Shown here: positions 1-8,917 of the stretch, one piece after another
How positions within the stretch are numbered: position 1 is the stretch's first letter
How the letters are laid out: every line of letters begins with the position of its first letter
From: an uncultured Ectothiorhodospiraceae bacterium
GTDB lineage: Bacteria; Pseudomonadota; Gammaproteobacteria; UBA9214
DNA length: 54,391 nucleotides
Reading direction: 5' to 3'
Assembly: GCA_947258515.1 (NCBI GenBank)
Contig: CAMYIO010000004.1
Location: forward strand, 1-54,391
The notes under the pieces: generated by a model
What the model was told of the DNA's origin: nothing
Seen by the model: only the letters and a program-made list of their open reading frames with translations
Databases searched by the model: none
Translations under genes and position numbers: made by a program

Positions 1-699
1 CAAGATGGAGAATCCATCAAGGGAACTTTGAAATGCCACAATACCGAAGATGGCCGTGGTAATGCACATATCCTCACGGATGGTTAGCAACAGGATGAAC
101 AGCAGATAAAAAGGCCAGCTACGCTGCTCCAAGTAAAACCAGAGCCAGAGCAGATAGAGTCCACTGGCAAGTACCACCGGGTGGTACTGCCAGAGCAACG
201 GGTTATGCACCACCGGGTTAAGCAGGTAAGCAAGGGCAAATACCGGTGGTACCCAACGCATCGTGGGTAGCTCTCGTTGGGCCAGTCGGTACAGAATCAC
301 GGCACCAAGCCCGATTGAAAGCGACTGGGCGAGGAAGGCCCAGTAGATCGAGGGCGATAATCGATACAGCGGGATAAACAGATAGTCGACGGGACGAAAG
401 TGGTCACCATGACTGTGCATTCCGCGCACGGTGTTGAAGGGTTCCTCAAACTGGCTAATGAGCCACAGGGCCTGCTGGAAAACGCCTAGGTCATAGGCCG
501 ATGTTCCAAATTCTTCGTGCATCTGGATTGCTTTCAGGGTAAAAAGCGTGACGAAGAGTATGGCGCAGATTCCTGTCAGAATTGCGCCCCGGTCCTTTAA
601 CAAGGTAGTTTTTGCTGGCTGTGGTGGCATCCCTGGTATGAACTTGTCCCTGGCAATATGTAATAGCTGATTGGCCTTTGAAAAGTGCTTTTTCTGCAT
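1..699 (-). CDS. DUF2079 family membrane protein (C-terminus beyond window)
   Basis: This gene is absent from the ORF track because it runs off the left edge; 233 codons are visible. I translated the complement from the ATG at 699, which has a TAA stop directly upstream in frame. An in-frame ATG 23 codons later (after a weak AGGG) could be the real start. After a short polar N-terminus comes a membrane segment (about residues 40-55), then YDLGVFQQALW and HGDHFRPVDYLFIPLYRL. This pattern, followed by many hydrophobic helices and a REDM motif near residue 210, is what I know of DUF2079 predicted membrane proteins. They resemble multi-pass glycosyltransferases but have no proven reaction. It lies 87 bp downstream of a PMT-like glycosyltransferase on the same strand, so a role in envelope glycan or lipid modification is plausible but inferred. 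Confidence 0.72.
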   Translation of the reverse strand, partial: MQKKHFSKANQLLHIARDKFIPGMPPQPAKTTLLKDRGAILTGICAILFVTLFTLKAIQMHEEFGTSAYDLGVFQQALWLISQFEEPFNTVRGMHSHGDHFRPVDYLFIPLYRLSPSIYWAFLAQSLSIGLGAVILYRLAQRELPTMRWVPPVFALAYLLNPVVHNPLLWQYHPVVLASGLYLLWLWFYLEQRSWPFYLLFILLLTIREDMCITTAIFGIVAFQSSLDGFSIL

Positions 700-786
700 T
701 TATGCCCGCTTGGAGTGGGTCATCTGATCTGTCTCACTTGAGTAACAACTCGCAGTATGTAAACAGCAAAGGGACAGAGTCTGTTC

Positions 787-2412
787 TTATTTCGGCATAA
801 CAGTGAATGCCAAAAAGGACGTATTATTCATGGTGCCTGTTGCAACCAGTTTTGCAGCAACGTTTGGCCCTTGCAAGTCCGCTGTAATATCTTCCTGCGT
901 AACCATGAATAATCCGCTTTCAAAATCAGCGATATTAGCCAGGTCATCGATAAATGCAGGGGTCAGAAGCTGGTCTGCATTAACAACATAGACTATTCCC
1001 ATTACATCAGGCTTCTCCCGGTAAAACACCAGCGGAAGATTCTGTTCCTGCCTGATGGCTTCAACCCGGGAAACGAACTGTCGTGAATCCCTTGTCAGCT
1101 GTTCGGCCGGTTCCAGGATCGTTATCAACACCAGCCAGAAGGCAACAACGCTCATGGACAGTTCTGCTCTCAGGGCGGTGTTTTCCCTGCGGCCAATAAC
1201 TGCCCAGGCAATGGCAACTATCTGCAAAACAACCAGGATGATAATGACATTTTTAACGGGGAAGCTGGCGAGTTCGATACCCTTGTCAGCGGCCTTTTGT
1301 GCTGCGAACGGCAGGGCGATGGCCAGTAAGCCGGGTAATGCGAGGATGATGCCGGTATACAGCCTTCTTAAAAAAGCTAACACACCTTTTTCATGCTGGT
1401 AAATGAAATAAGAGGCGACAACAGACAACGGGAACGTCATTGAAAGCAGGTATCTTGATTTCTTGGTATCAGGAAACGACATGCCCAGCATGATGACCAG
1501 CGCCCAGACACCCATGAAGATGACAAGCCTGAGCTTGTCATCGCCAGCTCCGGACTGTTGTGTAAATACTCGATAGAGGAGGGCGAAATAACCAAGCACC
1601 GCGAACGGGTAGGCAAGGGCATAGTTGCCAAAAGCATCTTTAAAGTAAGTACCGAATTCAGGGCTGGCCCCGGAATTCAGGCGTCCGCCGATCTGCATCC
1701 TGATGACTTCCGCGACGAACGCTTCACCGCCGGAGGCCTTTGCCAGTTGCAGCAGTAGCAACCATAACGCGACCAGTATGGCGATTGAGGCAGCACCGTA
1801 CACCAGTAACTTTTTCCACTGGAACCGGAAGAGATAAAACACGGCGATACCCGTGGAGGGAAGTACAATACCGAGCGGTCCCCGGACTGAAAAGCCGAAA
1901 ACCAGTAGCGGCCATATTAGCCAGGGGATTGCACCCTTGCCGGACATCTCGGAACGCCATACCAGGTAGAACGAAACAATGCTGATGGTCGCGATGGTCT
2001 GGTCAAGGGAAATCGCCCTGGCTTCGGTCGCGAAGGTGTTCGTCAGCAGCAGTATAACTACGCAGTAAAAGGCCCAGTTCCTGTCGTAATGGCTCAGAAT
2101 ACGGTAGGCGAAGAAAACCGTAATGGCGGCAGAGAGGGCAGTGGGCAGAACCGTTGCAAATTTGTTGACCTCGCCAAGCAAGTTGGCAACCAGGTAAATC
2201 AGGAAAGTGGACATCGCGGGATAGTCGGGATACGGCTGCCCGTAGGTGGTTGGAAACCAGACTGGACCATCGGCAAACATCTCTCTGGCAAAGAGTGCAA
2301 AGCGCGTTTCAAAACCAATATATCCCTGGTCCCAGATACCCGCGATAAACAGCAACAGGCATATCAGGGCTGCTGACATAGCCGCAAATAAACTGGCCTT
2401 TGAATGACTCAT
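787..2412 (-). CDS. ArnT/PMT-like membrane glycosyltransferase
   Basis: A 541-residue, strongly hydrophobic protein with an N-terminal membrane helix (residues about 8-27). The periplasmic loop GYIGFETRFALFAREMFADG then has the acidic/ETR arrangement of PMT_2-type glycosyltransferases (ArnT, GT39/GT83). These transfer a sugar from a polyprenyl-phosphate donor to lipid A or another acceptor at the outer face of the inner membrane. About ten further hydrophobic stretches follow, then a soluble C-terminal domain (about 430-541). The substrate cannot be read from sequence, and there are no arn sugar-biosynthesis genes nearby. The DUF2079 gene lies downstream on the same strand; citrate synthase diverges from its 5' end, with the start codons only about 60 bp apart. 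Family-level call is firm, specific function open. Confidence 0.75.
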   Translation of the reverse strand: MSHSKASLFAAMSAALICLLLFIAGIWDQGYIGFETRFALFAREMFADGPVWFPTTYGQPYPDYPAMSTFLIYLVANLLGEVNKFATVLPTALSAAITVFFAYRILSHYDRNWAFYCVVILLLTNTFATEARAISLDQTIATISIVSFYLVWRSEMSGKGAIPWLIWPLLVFGFSVRGPLGIVLPSTGIAVFYLFRFQWKKLLVYGAASIAILVALWLLLLQLAKASGGEAFVAEVIRMQIGGRLNSGASPEFGTYFKDAFGNYALAYPFAVLGYFALLYRVFTQQSGAGDDKLRLVIFMGVWALVIMLGMSFPDTKKSRYLLSMTFPLSVVASYFIYQHEKGVLAFLRRLYTGIILALPGLLAIALPFAAQKAADKGIELASFPVKNVIIILVVLQIVAIAWAVIGRRENTALRAELSMSVVAFWLVLITILEPAEQLTRDSRQFVSRVEAIRQEQNLPLVFYREKPDVMGIVYVVNADQLLTPAFIDDLANIADFESGLFMVTQEDITADLQGPNVAAKLVATGTMNNTSFLAFTVMPK

Positions 2413-2426
2413 ATGACCGCATTATA

Positions 2427-2432
2427 TATAAT
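2427..2432 (+). promoter_or_regulatory. Candidate -10 box for gltA
   Basis: A consensus TATAAT lies 44 bp before the chosen gltA start, in an AT-rich stretch between the divergent glycosyltransferase and citrate synthase. No good -35 hexamer is visible at 16-18 bp spacing, so this is only the -10 half of a possible sigma-70 promoter. Confidence 0.4.
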
Positions 2433-2475
2433 GTTTGCCCGCATCCGGGAATCAGGCAGATACCAGGAGTCAAGT

Positions 2476-3762
2476 ATGACGGAAACAGTGACGCTGCAGG
2501 TCGATGGCAAAACCTACCAGTTGCCTCTGGTTCAGGGAACTGAAGGCGAGCGAGCCATTGACATCAGCCGTTTACGTGCTGAAACAGGTCTGATTACGCT
2601 TGATCCCGGTTATGGCAATACCGGTAGTTGCGAGAGCGCCATTACCTATATCGACGGTGAACAGGGCATCCTGCGCTATCGCGGTATACCGATCGAACAG
2701 TTCGAAAACAATCCCAACTTCGTGGAAGTGGCCTGGCTGCTGATCTTCGGCAAGTTGCCTAGCCCGGCGCAATATGACCGTTTCAGCGAGGCGCTGACGA
2801 ATAAGGCGAATATCGATGAAAGTATGACGCACAACTTTCAGGGGTTTCCGCGTTCGGCTCCGCCCATGGCTATCCTGTCGGCCATGATCAACGCCCTGTC
2901 GTGTTTTCACCCGGAGTTCCGGAAAGTGGATGATCTCGACCAGCTGGAGGCCGTCGCGGCACGCCTGATCAGCAAGATACGGACGATAGCCGCCTTTGCC
3001 TACCGCCGCTCGCGTGGCAAGCCGATTATGTACCCGGACCCGAAGCTGCGTTATGTCGCAAATTTTTTGCACATGATGTTTTCCCAGCCCTACGAGGAAT
3101 ATATCTGTGACGAGGTGACGCAGGATGCCATTAACCTGCTGCTGATTTTACATGCCGATCATGAACAGAATTGCAGTACCTCGACGGTGCGCATGGTCGG
3201 ATCCAGCCAGGCAAACCTGTTTACCTCCTGTGCGTCCGGTGTCAGCGCCTTGTGGGGGCCGCTTCACGGCGGCGCAAATGTGCAGGTGCTGGACATGCTC
3301 AATCGTATCCACAAGGGTCATATGTCGCCCGAGGAGTATGTTCGCCGTGCAAAAGAGAAGGACAGCAGCGAACGGCTGATGGGGTTTGGTCACCGCGTCT
3401 ACAAGAACTTCGATCCGCGCGCGACGGTGTTGCAGCGTATTGCCGAGCGCCTGTTCGAGAAGATGAACAAGAAAGACCCGTTGCTCGATATCGCACGCAA
3501 ACTCGAGGAGATCACCCTCAATGACAGTTACTTTCTGGAACGCAAGCTGTATCCGAACGTTGATTTCTACAGCGGCATCATCCTGCGGGCCATCGGTATA
3601 CCCACCAATATGTTCACGGTCATTTTTGCCATCGGCCGTTTGCCGGGCTGGATAGCCCACTGGGCCGAGCAGAATGGCACACCCAATGCGCGTATCGCAC
3701 GACCTCGCCAGATCTACACGGGACATCCCAAAACAGATTACGTGTCGCTGCTGAAGAGCTAA
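2476..3762 (+). CDS. gltA: Citrate synthase (type II)
   Basis: Condenses oxaloacetate and acetyl-CoA to citrate, the entry step of the TCA cycle. The ORF track starts at 2404, but ATG 2476 is preferred: AGGAG lies six bases upstream, and the protein then begins MTETVTLQVDGKTY as in proteobacterial GltA, giving 428 residues, the usual length. Family features seen are LDPGYGNTGSCESAITYIDG near the N-terminus, the central LHADHEQNCSTSTVRMVGSS with a catalytic His, GPLHGGANVQVL, and GFGHRVYKNFDPRA with the second His, with a conserved Asp in the VDFYSG segment. The length and N-terminal barrel suggest the NADH-sensitive hexameric type, though that is inferred. It is followed after 12 bp by a thioesterase gene, so the three plus-strand genes here may be co-transcribed. 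Confidence 0.97.
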   Translation: MTETVTLQVDGKTYQLPLVQGTEGERAIDISRLRAETGLITLDPGYGNTGSCESAITYIDGEQGILRYRGIPIEQFENNPNFVEVAWLLIFGKLPSPAQYDRFSEALTNKANIDESMTHNFQGFPRSAPPMAILSAMINALSCFHPEFRKVDDLDQLEAVAARLISKIRTIAAFAYRRSRGKPIMYPDPKLRYVANFLHMMFSQPYEEYICDEVTQDAINLLLILHADHEQNCSTSTVRMVGSSQANLFTSCASGVSALWGPLHGGANVQVLDMLNRIHKGHMSPEEYVRRAKEKDSSERLMGFGHRVYKNFDPRATVLQRIAERLFEKMNKKDPLLDIARKLEEITLNDSYFLERKLYPNVDFYSGIILRAIGIPTNMFTVIFAIGRLPGWIAHWAEQNGTPNARIARPRQIYTGHPKTDYVSLLKS

Positions 3763-3774
3763 AGCAGACTTGAT

Positions 3775-4254
3775 ATGGCCCAGTCCATCGGACCCGGTTT
3801 ACGTAAGCACTGGCGCAAGCTGATCACGCTACCGGCGGGCAGACAATTGTTCAGTCGCCTGCTTGGCCGCTTCGTGCCCTATACCGGTCAGCTGGGCGCC
3901 ACGGTTGCAGTGCTGGAGCCGGGGCATTGTGTCGTCAGGCTCAAAGAACGGCGCAAGCTGCGCAATCATCTGCATTCTGTGCATGCCATGGCCCTTGCCA
4001 ACCTCGGTGAGATGGCCACCGGACTGGCCCTGATGAACAGCCTGCCGGAGAACACGCGCGGCATCCTCAGGCGTTTTGAGATTGAATACCTGAAGAAGGC
4101 ACGCGGCGTGCTGACCGCCGCGTGCGGCTGTGATATTCCGGCAGATAACCATGAGTGCGAACTCGAAATCCGTTGTGACATACGCGACAGCGCGGGTGAT
4201 GTCGTCAGTGTCGTCACGGCACACTGGTTGATTGGTCCGGAGCAGGACAGCTGA
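3775..4254 (+). CDS. DUF4442 hotdog-fold thioesterase-like protein
   Basis: A 159-residue soluble protein with the layout of DUF4442/PaaI-like hotdog enzymes. It has an N-terminal helix, a strand region GATVAVLEPGHCVVRLKER, then RNHLHSVHAMALANLGEMATG, the helix carrying the conserved Asn-His and Glu positions, and later strands GILRRFEIEYLKKARG. Such proteins are thought to hydrolyse acyl-CoA or acyl-ACP thioesters, but DUF4442 substrates are mostly unknown. It starts 12 bp after citrate synthase, and its TGA overlaps the next ATG by one base (TGATG). It is therefore probably translationally coupled to the flavoprotein gene. A housekeeping role in acyl-CoA recycling is inferred, not shown. 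Confidence 0.75.
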   Translation: MAQSIGPGLRKHWRKLITLPAGRQLFSRLLGRFVPYTGQLGATVAVLEPGHCVVRLKERRKLRNHLHSVHAMALANLGEMATGLALMNSLPENTRGILRRFEIEYLKKARGVLTAACGCDIPADNHECELEIRCDIRDSAGDVVSVVTAHWLIGPEQDS

Positions 4255-5240
4255 TGCCGGGGCATTCCGCACTCTGTGAGGCGCTGGGTATCGAGGTGCC
4301 ACTGATCTGCGGGGCCATGTATCCCTGTTCCAACCCTGAACTGGTAGCGGCGGTCTCGGAGGCGGGCGGCATCGGTATCGTGCAGCCGTTGAGCCTCAGC
4401 TATGTCCATGGCCATGAGTTCCGCGCGGGCCTGCGCACTATCCGTCGTCTCACCGGCAAGCCGATCGGCGTGAATCTCATAATCGAGCAGAGTTCAAAGA
4501 TCTACCTGCAGCGGGTCCATCAATGGCTCGAAATCGCCCTTGAAGAGCAGGTACCTTTCCTGGTCACGGCGCTGGGTAACCCCCGCTGGGTCGTTGACAG
4601 GGCGCATGCTGCCGGTGTCACGGTGTATCACGATGTCACCAGTCGTCACTGGGCGGAGAAGGCGCTGGATGGCGGTGTCGATGGTTTTATCTGTGTCAAT
4701 AACCGTGCCGGTGGGCATGCTGGGGCATTGTCACCCGAACAATTGCTGCGGGAGATCGGCCCGCTGGGTAAGCCGCTGGTGTGCGCCGGAGGCATAGGCA
4801 CGGCGGCCGGTTTTGCGGAGGTCATTGCCATGGGATATGACGGTGCGCAGCTCGGTACGCGCTTTATTGCAACCACCGAGTGCCACGCGCATGAAGATTA
4901 CAAGCGGGCGATTGTCGAGGCCAGGGAAGAGGATGTCGTGCTGTCCGAAAAGATATCCGGTGTGCCGGTGGCGGTCATCAATACACCCTATATACAGCAC
5001 ATGGGTACGCGTGCCGGACCACTGGCGCGGTGGATGTTGCGTGGGCGCCGTACCAAGCACTGGATGCGCACGTTGTATTCGCTGCAGTCGATCTGGAAAC
5101 TGAAGCGCTCCGCCTTGCAGGGTAAGGATTACCGGGATATCTTCCAGGCAGGCAAGAGTGTCGACGGCATCAGCGCGGTCAAGCCGGCGGCCGAGATCGT
5201 GGCGGAGTATGCGGCGGCACTGCAGCAACCGCCTGGTTGA
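4254..5240 (+). CDS. Nitronate monooxygenase-like flavoprotein (2-nitropropane dioxygenase family)
   Basis: A 328-residue TIM-barrel FMN enzyme. The start LGIEVPLICGAMYPCSNPELVAAVSEAGGIGIV matches the flavin-binding N-terminus of the NPD/enoyl-ACP reductase II (FabK-like) superfamily. FICVNNRAGGHAG and LVCAGGIGTAAGFAEVIAMGYDGAQLGTRF are the phosphate-binding segments. Members oxidise nitronates or reduce enoyl-ACP; the exact activity here is not decidable. The stop/start overlap with the upstream thioesterase gene supports a shared acyl-CoA or acyl-ACP-related pathway as a guess. A REP palindrome pair follows the stop codon. Confidence 0.85.
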   Translation: MPGHSALCEALGIEVPLICGAMYPCSNPELVAAVSEAGGIGIVQPLSLSYVHGHEFRAGLRTIRRLTGKPIGVNLIIEQSSKIYLQRVHQWLEIALEEQVPFLVTALGNPRWVVDRAHAAGVTVYHDVTSRHWAEKALDGGVDGFICVNNRAGGHAGALSPEQLLREIGPLGKPLVCAGGIGTAAGFAEVIAMGYDGAQLGTRFIATTECHAHEDYKRAIVEAREEDVVLSEKISGVPVAVINTPYIQHMGTRAGPLARWMLRGRRTKHWMRTLYSLQSIWKLKRSALQGKDYRDIFQAGKSVDGISAVKPAAEIVAEYAAALQQPPG

Positions 5241-5265
5241 TGCGCTATGTAAAAATATCAAAATT

Positions 5266-5384
5266 TGTAGGAGCGCTTCGCAAGGCCGCTCACGGCATCC
5301 TGCCTCCCACGGCACTAATACATCCCTGTACATCGCGCGACCGTGACAATCGCTGGAATCGCGGATGCGATCCGCTCCTACATG
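5266..5384. repeat. REP palindrome pair (GTAGGAGCG family), locus 1
   Basis: TGTAGGAGCGCTTCGCAAG (5266 onward) and GCGGATGCGATCCGCTCCTACA (to about 5382) are inverted copies about 70 bp apart. They lie between the convergent flavoprotein and darP genes. The TAG stop of darP is supplied by the GTAGGAGCG motif of the second copy. Imperfect palindromes of this kind are known as REP elements, usually mobilised by RAYT transposases; no RAYT gene is in the window. Confidence 0.85.
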
Positions 5385-5893
5385 TAATCGGGTTGTTCCT
5401 GTAGTTCGCGCAGGTACCGGAACAGCAGCCGTGAGGCGCGCGGCGGTTGCCGGCTGTCATGTTCCTTGCGGGCTTGCCTGACGAGCTTGCGCAGGTGCTG
5501 GCGATCCGCGTGCGGGAAATGTGCCAGTACCGCGGGCAGGGCGCTGTCACCGTCCGCGAGCAACTGCTCGCGCAGTGTCTCAAGCAGGTGGAATTCACGG
5601 CTTTGCGTGTCATGTTGCCTGTTTCTGCTCTCAATTGCCTGCCTTAGCGGTGCCACGTCGATGTCCTTCATCAGCTTGCCGATGTACTGCATGTGTCGCT
5701 TGCGGGCGCCGTTGGAGTGAATTTTCCTGGCCGTGTGCAGGGCATCCAGCAATACATCGGGCAACATCAGCTGGCGTAATGCATCGTCGCTGAAATCGAG
5801 CAGCGCCTGACCGAGCTTTTTCAGGTCCTGCAAGTCGCGCTTGCGCCGGGATTTGCTGATTTCGTCCTGGTCGTCGTGATCCGTCTCGTGCAT
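5378..5893 (-). CDS. darP: Ribosome-associated protein DarP/YjgA (DUF615)
   Basis: A small, highly charged, mostly helical protein that binds pre-50S particles and helps late large-subunit maturation, as known for E. coli YjgA/DarP. The track ORF begins at 6052, but the family starts with an acidic tail before SKSRRKRDLQDLKKLGQ. The ATG at 5893 (MHETDHDDQDEISKSRRK) fits this and gives 171 residues, close to the family length. RKIHSNGARKRHMQYIGKLM and the C-terminal LFRYLRELQE are characteristic of DUF615. It is divergent from pmbA, as in many gammaproteobacteria. Its last codons and stop lie in a REP element, so the C-terminus may be slightly altered. Confidence 0.9.
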   Translation of the reverse strand: MHETDHDDQDEISKSRRKRDLQDLKKLGQALLDFSDDALRQLMLPDVLLDALHTARKIHSNGARKRHMQYIGKLMKDIDVAPLRQAIESRNRQHDTQSREFHLLETLREQLLADGDSALPAVLAHFPHADRQHLRKLVRQARKEHDSRQPPRASRLLFRYLRELQEQPDYM

Positions 5894-6000
5894 GGCCTGA
5901 CATGTGCGGTTGTCGGAGGGTACAGCATAGCCGTTTCCGTCCGATTTGTCCGGTACCCGCGTGACCGGTAGAATCACCGCTCCCGACCACAGGACCGCAC

Positions 6001-7359
6001 ATGACCGATTCAACGCTAACAGAACAGGATTCGCCATTCCCCGAGCAAGCACAGCTGGAAGAGATGGTGCAGCAGGTCATTGCGCAGGCCCGCAAGGCCG
6101 GTGCCGACAGTGTCGAGGCCGGCGTCAGTATCGATAGCGGCCTGTCAGTGACGGTGCGGCTGGGCGAGACCGAAACACTGGAGTACAACCGTGACCGTTC
6201 ACTCGGTTTGACGGTGTACTTTGACCAGCGCAAGGGTTCTGCCAGTAGTGCGGACTTTGCGCCGCACAGCCTCTCAGCAACAGTCAAGGCAGCCTGTGAT
6301 ATTGCACGCCATACCAGCCGTGATGAGTGCTCCGGGCTGGCGGATGCCGATCGCATGGCGACGTTGATACCCGACCTGGACCTCTACCATCCCTGGGGAC
6401 TGGATGCCGAGCAGGCGATAGTACTGGCAACCGAGTGTGAGGATGCCGCTCGTCAGGTTGATCCGCGCATCGAGAATTCCGAGGGCGGCACGGTGTCCAG
6501 CTATGTCGGGATGCGCGTCAGGGCCAATACGCACGGCTTTCTCGCCGGTTATCGCAGCAGCTACCACAGCGTCAGCTGTGCCGTCATCGGCAAGCAGGGT
6601 GACGAAATGCAGCGCGATTACTGGTCATTCTCGGCACGTGATCCTGCCGACCTGATAGCAGCCGCGGAGACAGGGCGGATTGCCGGTGAACGTACCGTCA
6701 GACGTCTCGGTACACAACGCCTGTCAACGCGCCAGGCACCGGTGGTGTTCGCGGCTGATATCGCAAGCAGCCTGTTTGGTCATTTTATCTCAGCGGTCAG
6801 CGGCAGCAGTCTGTATCGCAAGTCCTCGTTCCTGCTGGACCACCTGGGAAAGCCGGTGTTTCCCGGTTTCCTGCATATTCACGAACAGCCACTCTTGAAG
6901 AAGGGGCTGGGCAGTTCGCCTTATGACGGCGAGGGCGTCGCGACGCAGGCGCAGGACTTTGTCAGGGACGGCATCCTGCAATCCTATGTGCTGAACAGTT
7001 ATTCTGCGCGCAAGCTGGGCATGGCCACCACCGGCAATGCCGGCGGTGTGCGCAACCTGACCATTGACCCGGGTGACAGGGACCTCGGTCAAATCCTGCG
7101 CAGCATGGGCACCGGGCTGCTGGTGACCGAGTTGATCGGTTTCGGGGTCAACAATGTCACGGGTGATTATTCCCGTGGTGCGGCCGGTTTCTGGGTTGAA
7201 GGTGGTGAAATCCAGTACCCGGTTGACGAGATCACGGTGGCTGGCAACCTCAAGGACATGTTCATGCACATTGTCGAGGTCGGCAATGATGTCGATCTGC
7301 GTGGCAATACCCGTACCGGCTCGGTGTTGGTCGAGGAGATGACAATCGCGGGCGCCTGA
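6001..7359 (+). CDS. pmbA: PmbA/TldE subunit of the TldD-TldE metalloprotease
   Basis: A 452-residue member of the TldD/PmbA family. With TldD it forms a heterodimeric Zn protease that degrades unfolded peptides and matures some peptide products (microcin B17, CcdA turnover in E. coli). Seen: N-terminal VTVRLGETETLEYNRDRSLGLTVYFDQRKGSASS, the middle SSYHSVSCAVIG, and the C-terminal block GNAGGVRNLTIDPG, ELIGFGVNNVTGDYSRGAAGFWVEGGEI and GNLKDMFMHIVEVGND. TldE lacks the Zn-binding HEXXXH of TldD, and I see none here, as expected. It is divergent from darP. REP elements follow its stop and separate it from the convergent mgtE. Confidence 0.95.
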   Translation: MTDSTLTEQDSPFPEQAQLEEMVQQVIAQARKAGADSVEAGVSIDSGLSVTVRLGETETLEYNRDRSLGLTVYFDQRKGSASSADFAPHSLSATVKAACDIARHTSRDECSGLADADRMATLIPDLDLYHPWGLDAEQAIVLATECEDAARQVDPRIENSEGGTVSSYVGMRVRANTHGFLAGYRSSYHSVSCAVIGKQGDEMQRDYWSFSARDPADLIAAAETGRIAGERTVRRLGTQRLSTRQAPVVFAADIASSLFGHFISAVSGSSLYRKSSFLLDHLGKPVFPGFLHIHEQPLLKKGLGSSPYDGEGVATQAQDFVRDGILQSYVLNSYSARKLGMATTGNAGGVRNLTIDPGDRDLGQILRSMGTGLLVTELIGFGVNNVTGDYSRGAAGFWVEGGEIQYPVDEITVAGNLKDMFMHIVEVGNDVDLRGNTRTGSVLVEEMTIAGA

Positions 7360-7379
7360 ACGCGGTATCTATTGCCGGA

Positions 7380-7446
7380 TTCGCGGATGCGATCCGCTCC
7401 TACAGGTGTATCGGTTGGGGTAGGAGCGCTTCGCAAGCGCGATCAC
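7380..7446. repeat. REP palindrome pair, locus 2
   Basis: TCGCGGATGCGATCCGCTCCTAC and GTAGGAGCGCTTCGCAAGCGCGAT face each other about 10 bp apart and fill the gap between the convergent pmbA and mgtE genes, ending at the mgtE stop codon. The paired inverted hairpins could act as a bidirectional transcript end, an inference from position. Confidence 0.88.
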
Positions 7447-8805
7447 TCAGAGCAGGAACAGCGTGCCCAGCCCGAGGAACACCATGAACCCCACGACATC
7501 CGTTACCGTGGTCAAAATGACGGTCCCTGCATGTGCCGGATCGATTTTCATGCGTGTCAGCAAAAACGGAATGCTCATGCCGGCGACGGCGGCACACAGC
7601 AGGTTGATGATCAGGGCCGCACCGATGATGTAACCGATGTTGGCGTTTTTGAACCAGACAGCCGATATCACCGCGACCACCACTGCCCAGGCGGCACCAT
7701 TGAGTGCGCTCACGGAGATTTCCTTATACATCAACCAGCGGGCATTGCTGACGCCGATCTGGCCGAGGGCCAGCCCGCGAATGACGATGATGAGTGTCTG
7801 GCTGCCGGCGATGCCGCCCATGCTGGCAACGATGGGCATCAGTACCGCCAGTGCGACCACCTGTTCAATGGTTGCCTGGAACAGCCCGATGACCCACGAG
7901 GCCAGGAACGCGGTACACAGGTTGATGCCCAGCCAGACAGCGCGCCGGCGCGCACTCTTTATCACCGGTGCGAAGGTGTCGTCTTCTTCATCGAGGCCGG
8001 CTAGGCTTAACAGCGAGTGGTCGGCATCCTCGCGAATCACGTCGACGACATCATCAATGGTAATGCGGCCGATCAGTTTGCCTGCTTCGTTGAGGACCGG
8101 TGCAGACACCAGGTCGTGATTCTCGAACATTCTTGCAACTTCCGTGTCCGGCATATCCGCTGGAATGGCGGTAATGTTGCTGTCCATGACCTCGGCGACT
8201 GTTAAATCCGGGTCATTGGTGAGCAATACCCTCAGTGGCAACACGCCCTTGAAAGTGTCGTCCCGGTCAACCACGAACAGGCTGTCAGTGGTTTCGGGTA
8301 TGTCAATGTGCAGCCGCAGATAACGCAGTACCGCATCCAGCGTGACATCGGCGCGCACGGTCACCACGTCGACGTTCATCAGTCCGCCGGCGCTGTCCTC
8401 GGGATAGTACAGCACCGAAATCAGTCGATCGCGGTTTTGCTGGTTCATGGCGCCCAGCACTTCCTGGATGACGCCACCGGGAAGGTCCCTGATCAGATCA
8501 GCCAGGTCATCCGCATCGAGGCCTTCGGTGGCTGCGACCAGGGCATCGGATTCCATATCATCGATGAGACCGGCACGCACCTCGTCGTTGACCTGGACCA
8601 GGGTTTCGCCGTGGTCTTCCGGGGCAACCAGTTCCCAGAGTTGTTCGCGCGGACCGTGCGGGACCGATTCGATCAGGTCGGCTATTTCACCGCTGTGCAG
8701 GGTGCCGAGCAGGTCGCGGACCTCGCCGGCGTCACCCGAGTCGAGCGCATGGGTGACGAGTTCCAGCTGGGTTTCTGTTGTCTGTGTTTCTGTTTTATCG
8801 GTCAT
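7447..8805 (-). CDS. mgtE: MgtE-family magnesium transporter
   Basis: A 452-residue Mg2+ channel/transporter of the inner membrane. Order of domains: an acidic N-terminal superhelical domain (to about 130), two CBS domains (about 135-260, beginning PEDSAGGLMNVDVVTV) that sense Mg2+, a connecting helix, and five membrane helices (about 285-450). The pore signature region reads MPIVASMGGIAGSQT; many family members have Asn where this has Ile. Mg2+ gating by the cytosolic domains is established for Thermus MgtE. It lies 112 bp downstream of the EI gene on the same strand. No M-box-like leader is recognisable in that gap. The 3' end abuts a REP pair. Confidence 0.93.
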   Translation of the reverse strand: MTDKTETQTTETQLELVTHALDSGDAGEVRDLLGTLHSGEIADLIESVPHGPREQLWELVAPEDHGETLVQVNDEVRAGLIDDMESDALVAATEGLDADDLADLIRDLPGGVIQEVLGAMNQQNRDRLISVLYYPEDSAGGLMNVDVVTVRADVTLDAVLRYLRLHIDIPETTDSLFVVDRDDTFKGVLPLRVLLTNDPDLTVAEVMDSNITAIPADMPDTEVARMFENHDLVSAPVLNEAGKLIGRITIDDVVDVIREDADHSLLSLAGLDEEDDTFAPVIKSARRRAVWLGINLCTAFLASWVIGLFQATIEQVVALAVLMPIVASMGGIAGSQTLIIVIRGLALGQIGVSNARWLMYKEISVSALNGAAWAVVVAVISAVWFKNANIGYIIGAALIINLLCAAVAGMSIPFLLTRMKIDPAHAGTVILTTVTDVVGFMVFLGLGTLFLL

Positions 8806-8917
8806 GGCTGCCTGGGCTCGCTGTCTGCAGGGGCGAGATGTGCCCTGCCGGACAGCACGCAGTGTAACAGCAGGTTAGGTGTTCGGTAAGGCAGACGTGC
8901 CAGCGAGAGTGAATATT

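Noticed and set aside
769-795. AAAGGGACAGAGTCTGTTCTTATTT at the end of the glycosyltransferase gene
   Set aside because: Resembles motifs seen near Y1 transposases in some bacteria, but occurs once here and has no transposase, so it is not reported as an element.
5631-6356. Large opposite-strand ORFs over pmbA, mgtE, ptsI, murA and others
   Set aside because: They are shadows of high-GC coding sequence: low-complexity Arg/Ser/Ala/Pro composition, no family motifs, and they overlap genes with clear domains.
8806-8917. Mg2+ riboswitch before mgtE
   Set aside because: The 112-bp gap is too short for an M-box and shows no such structure.
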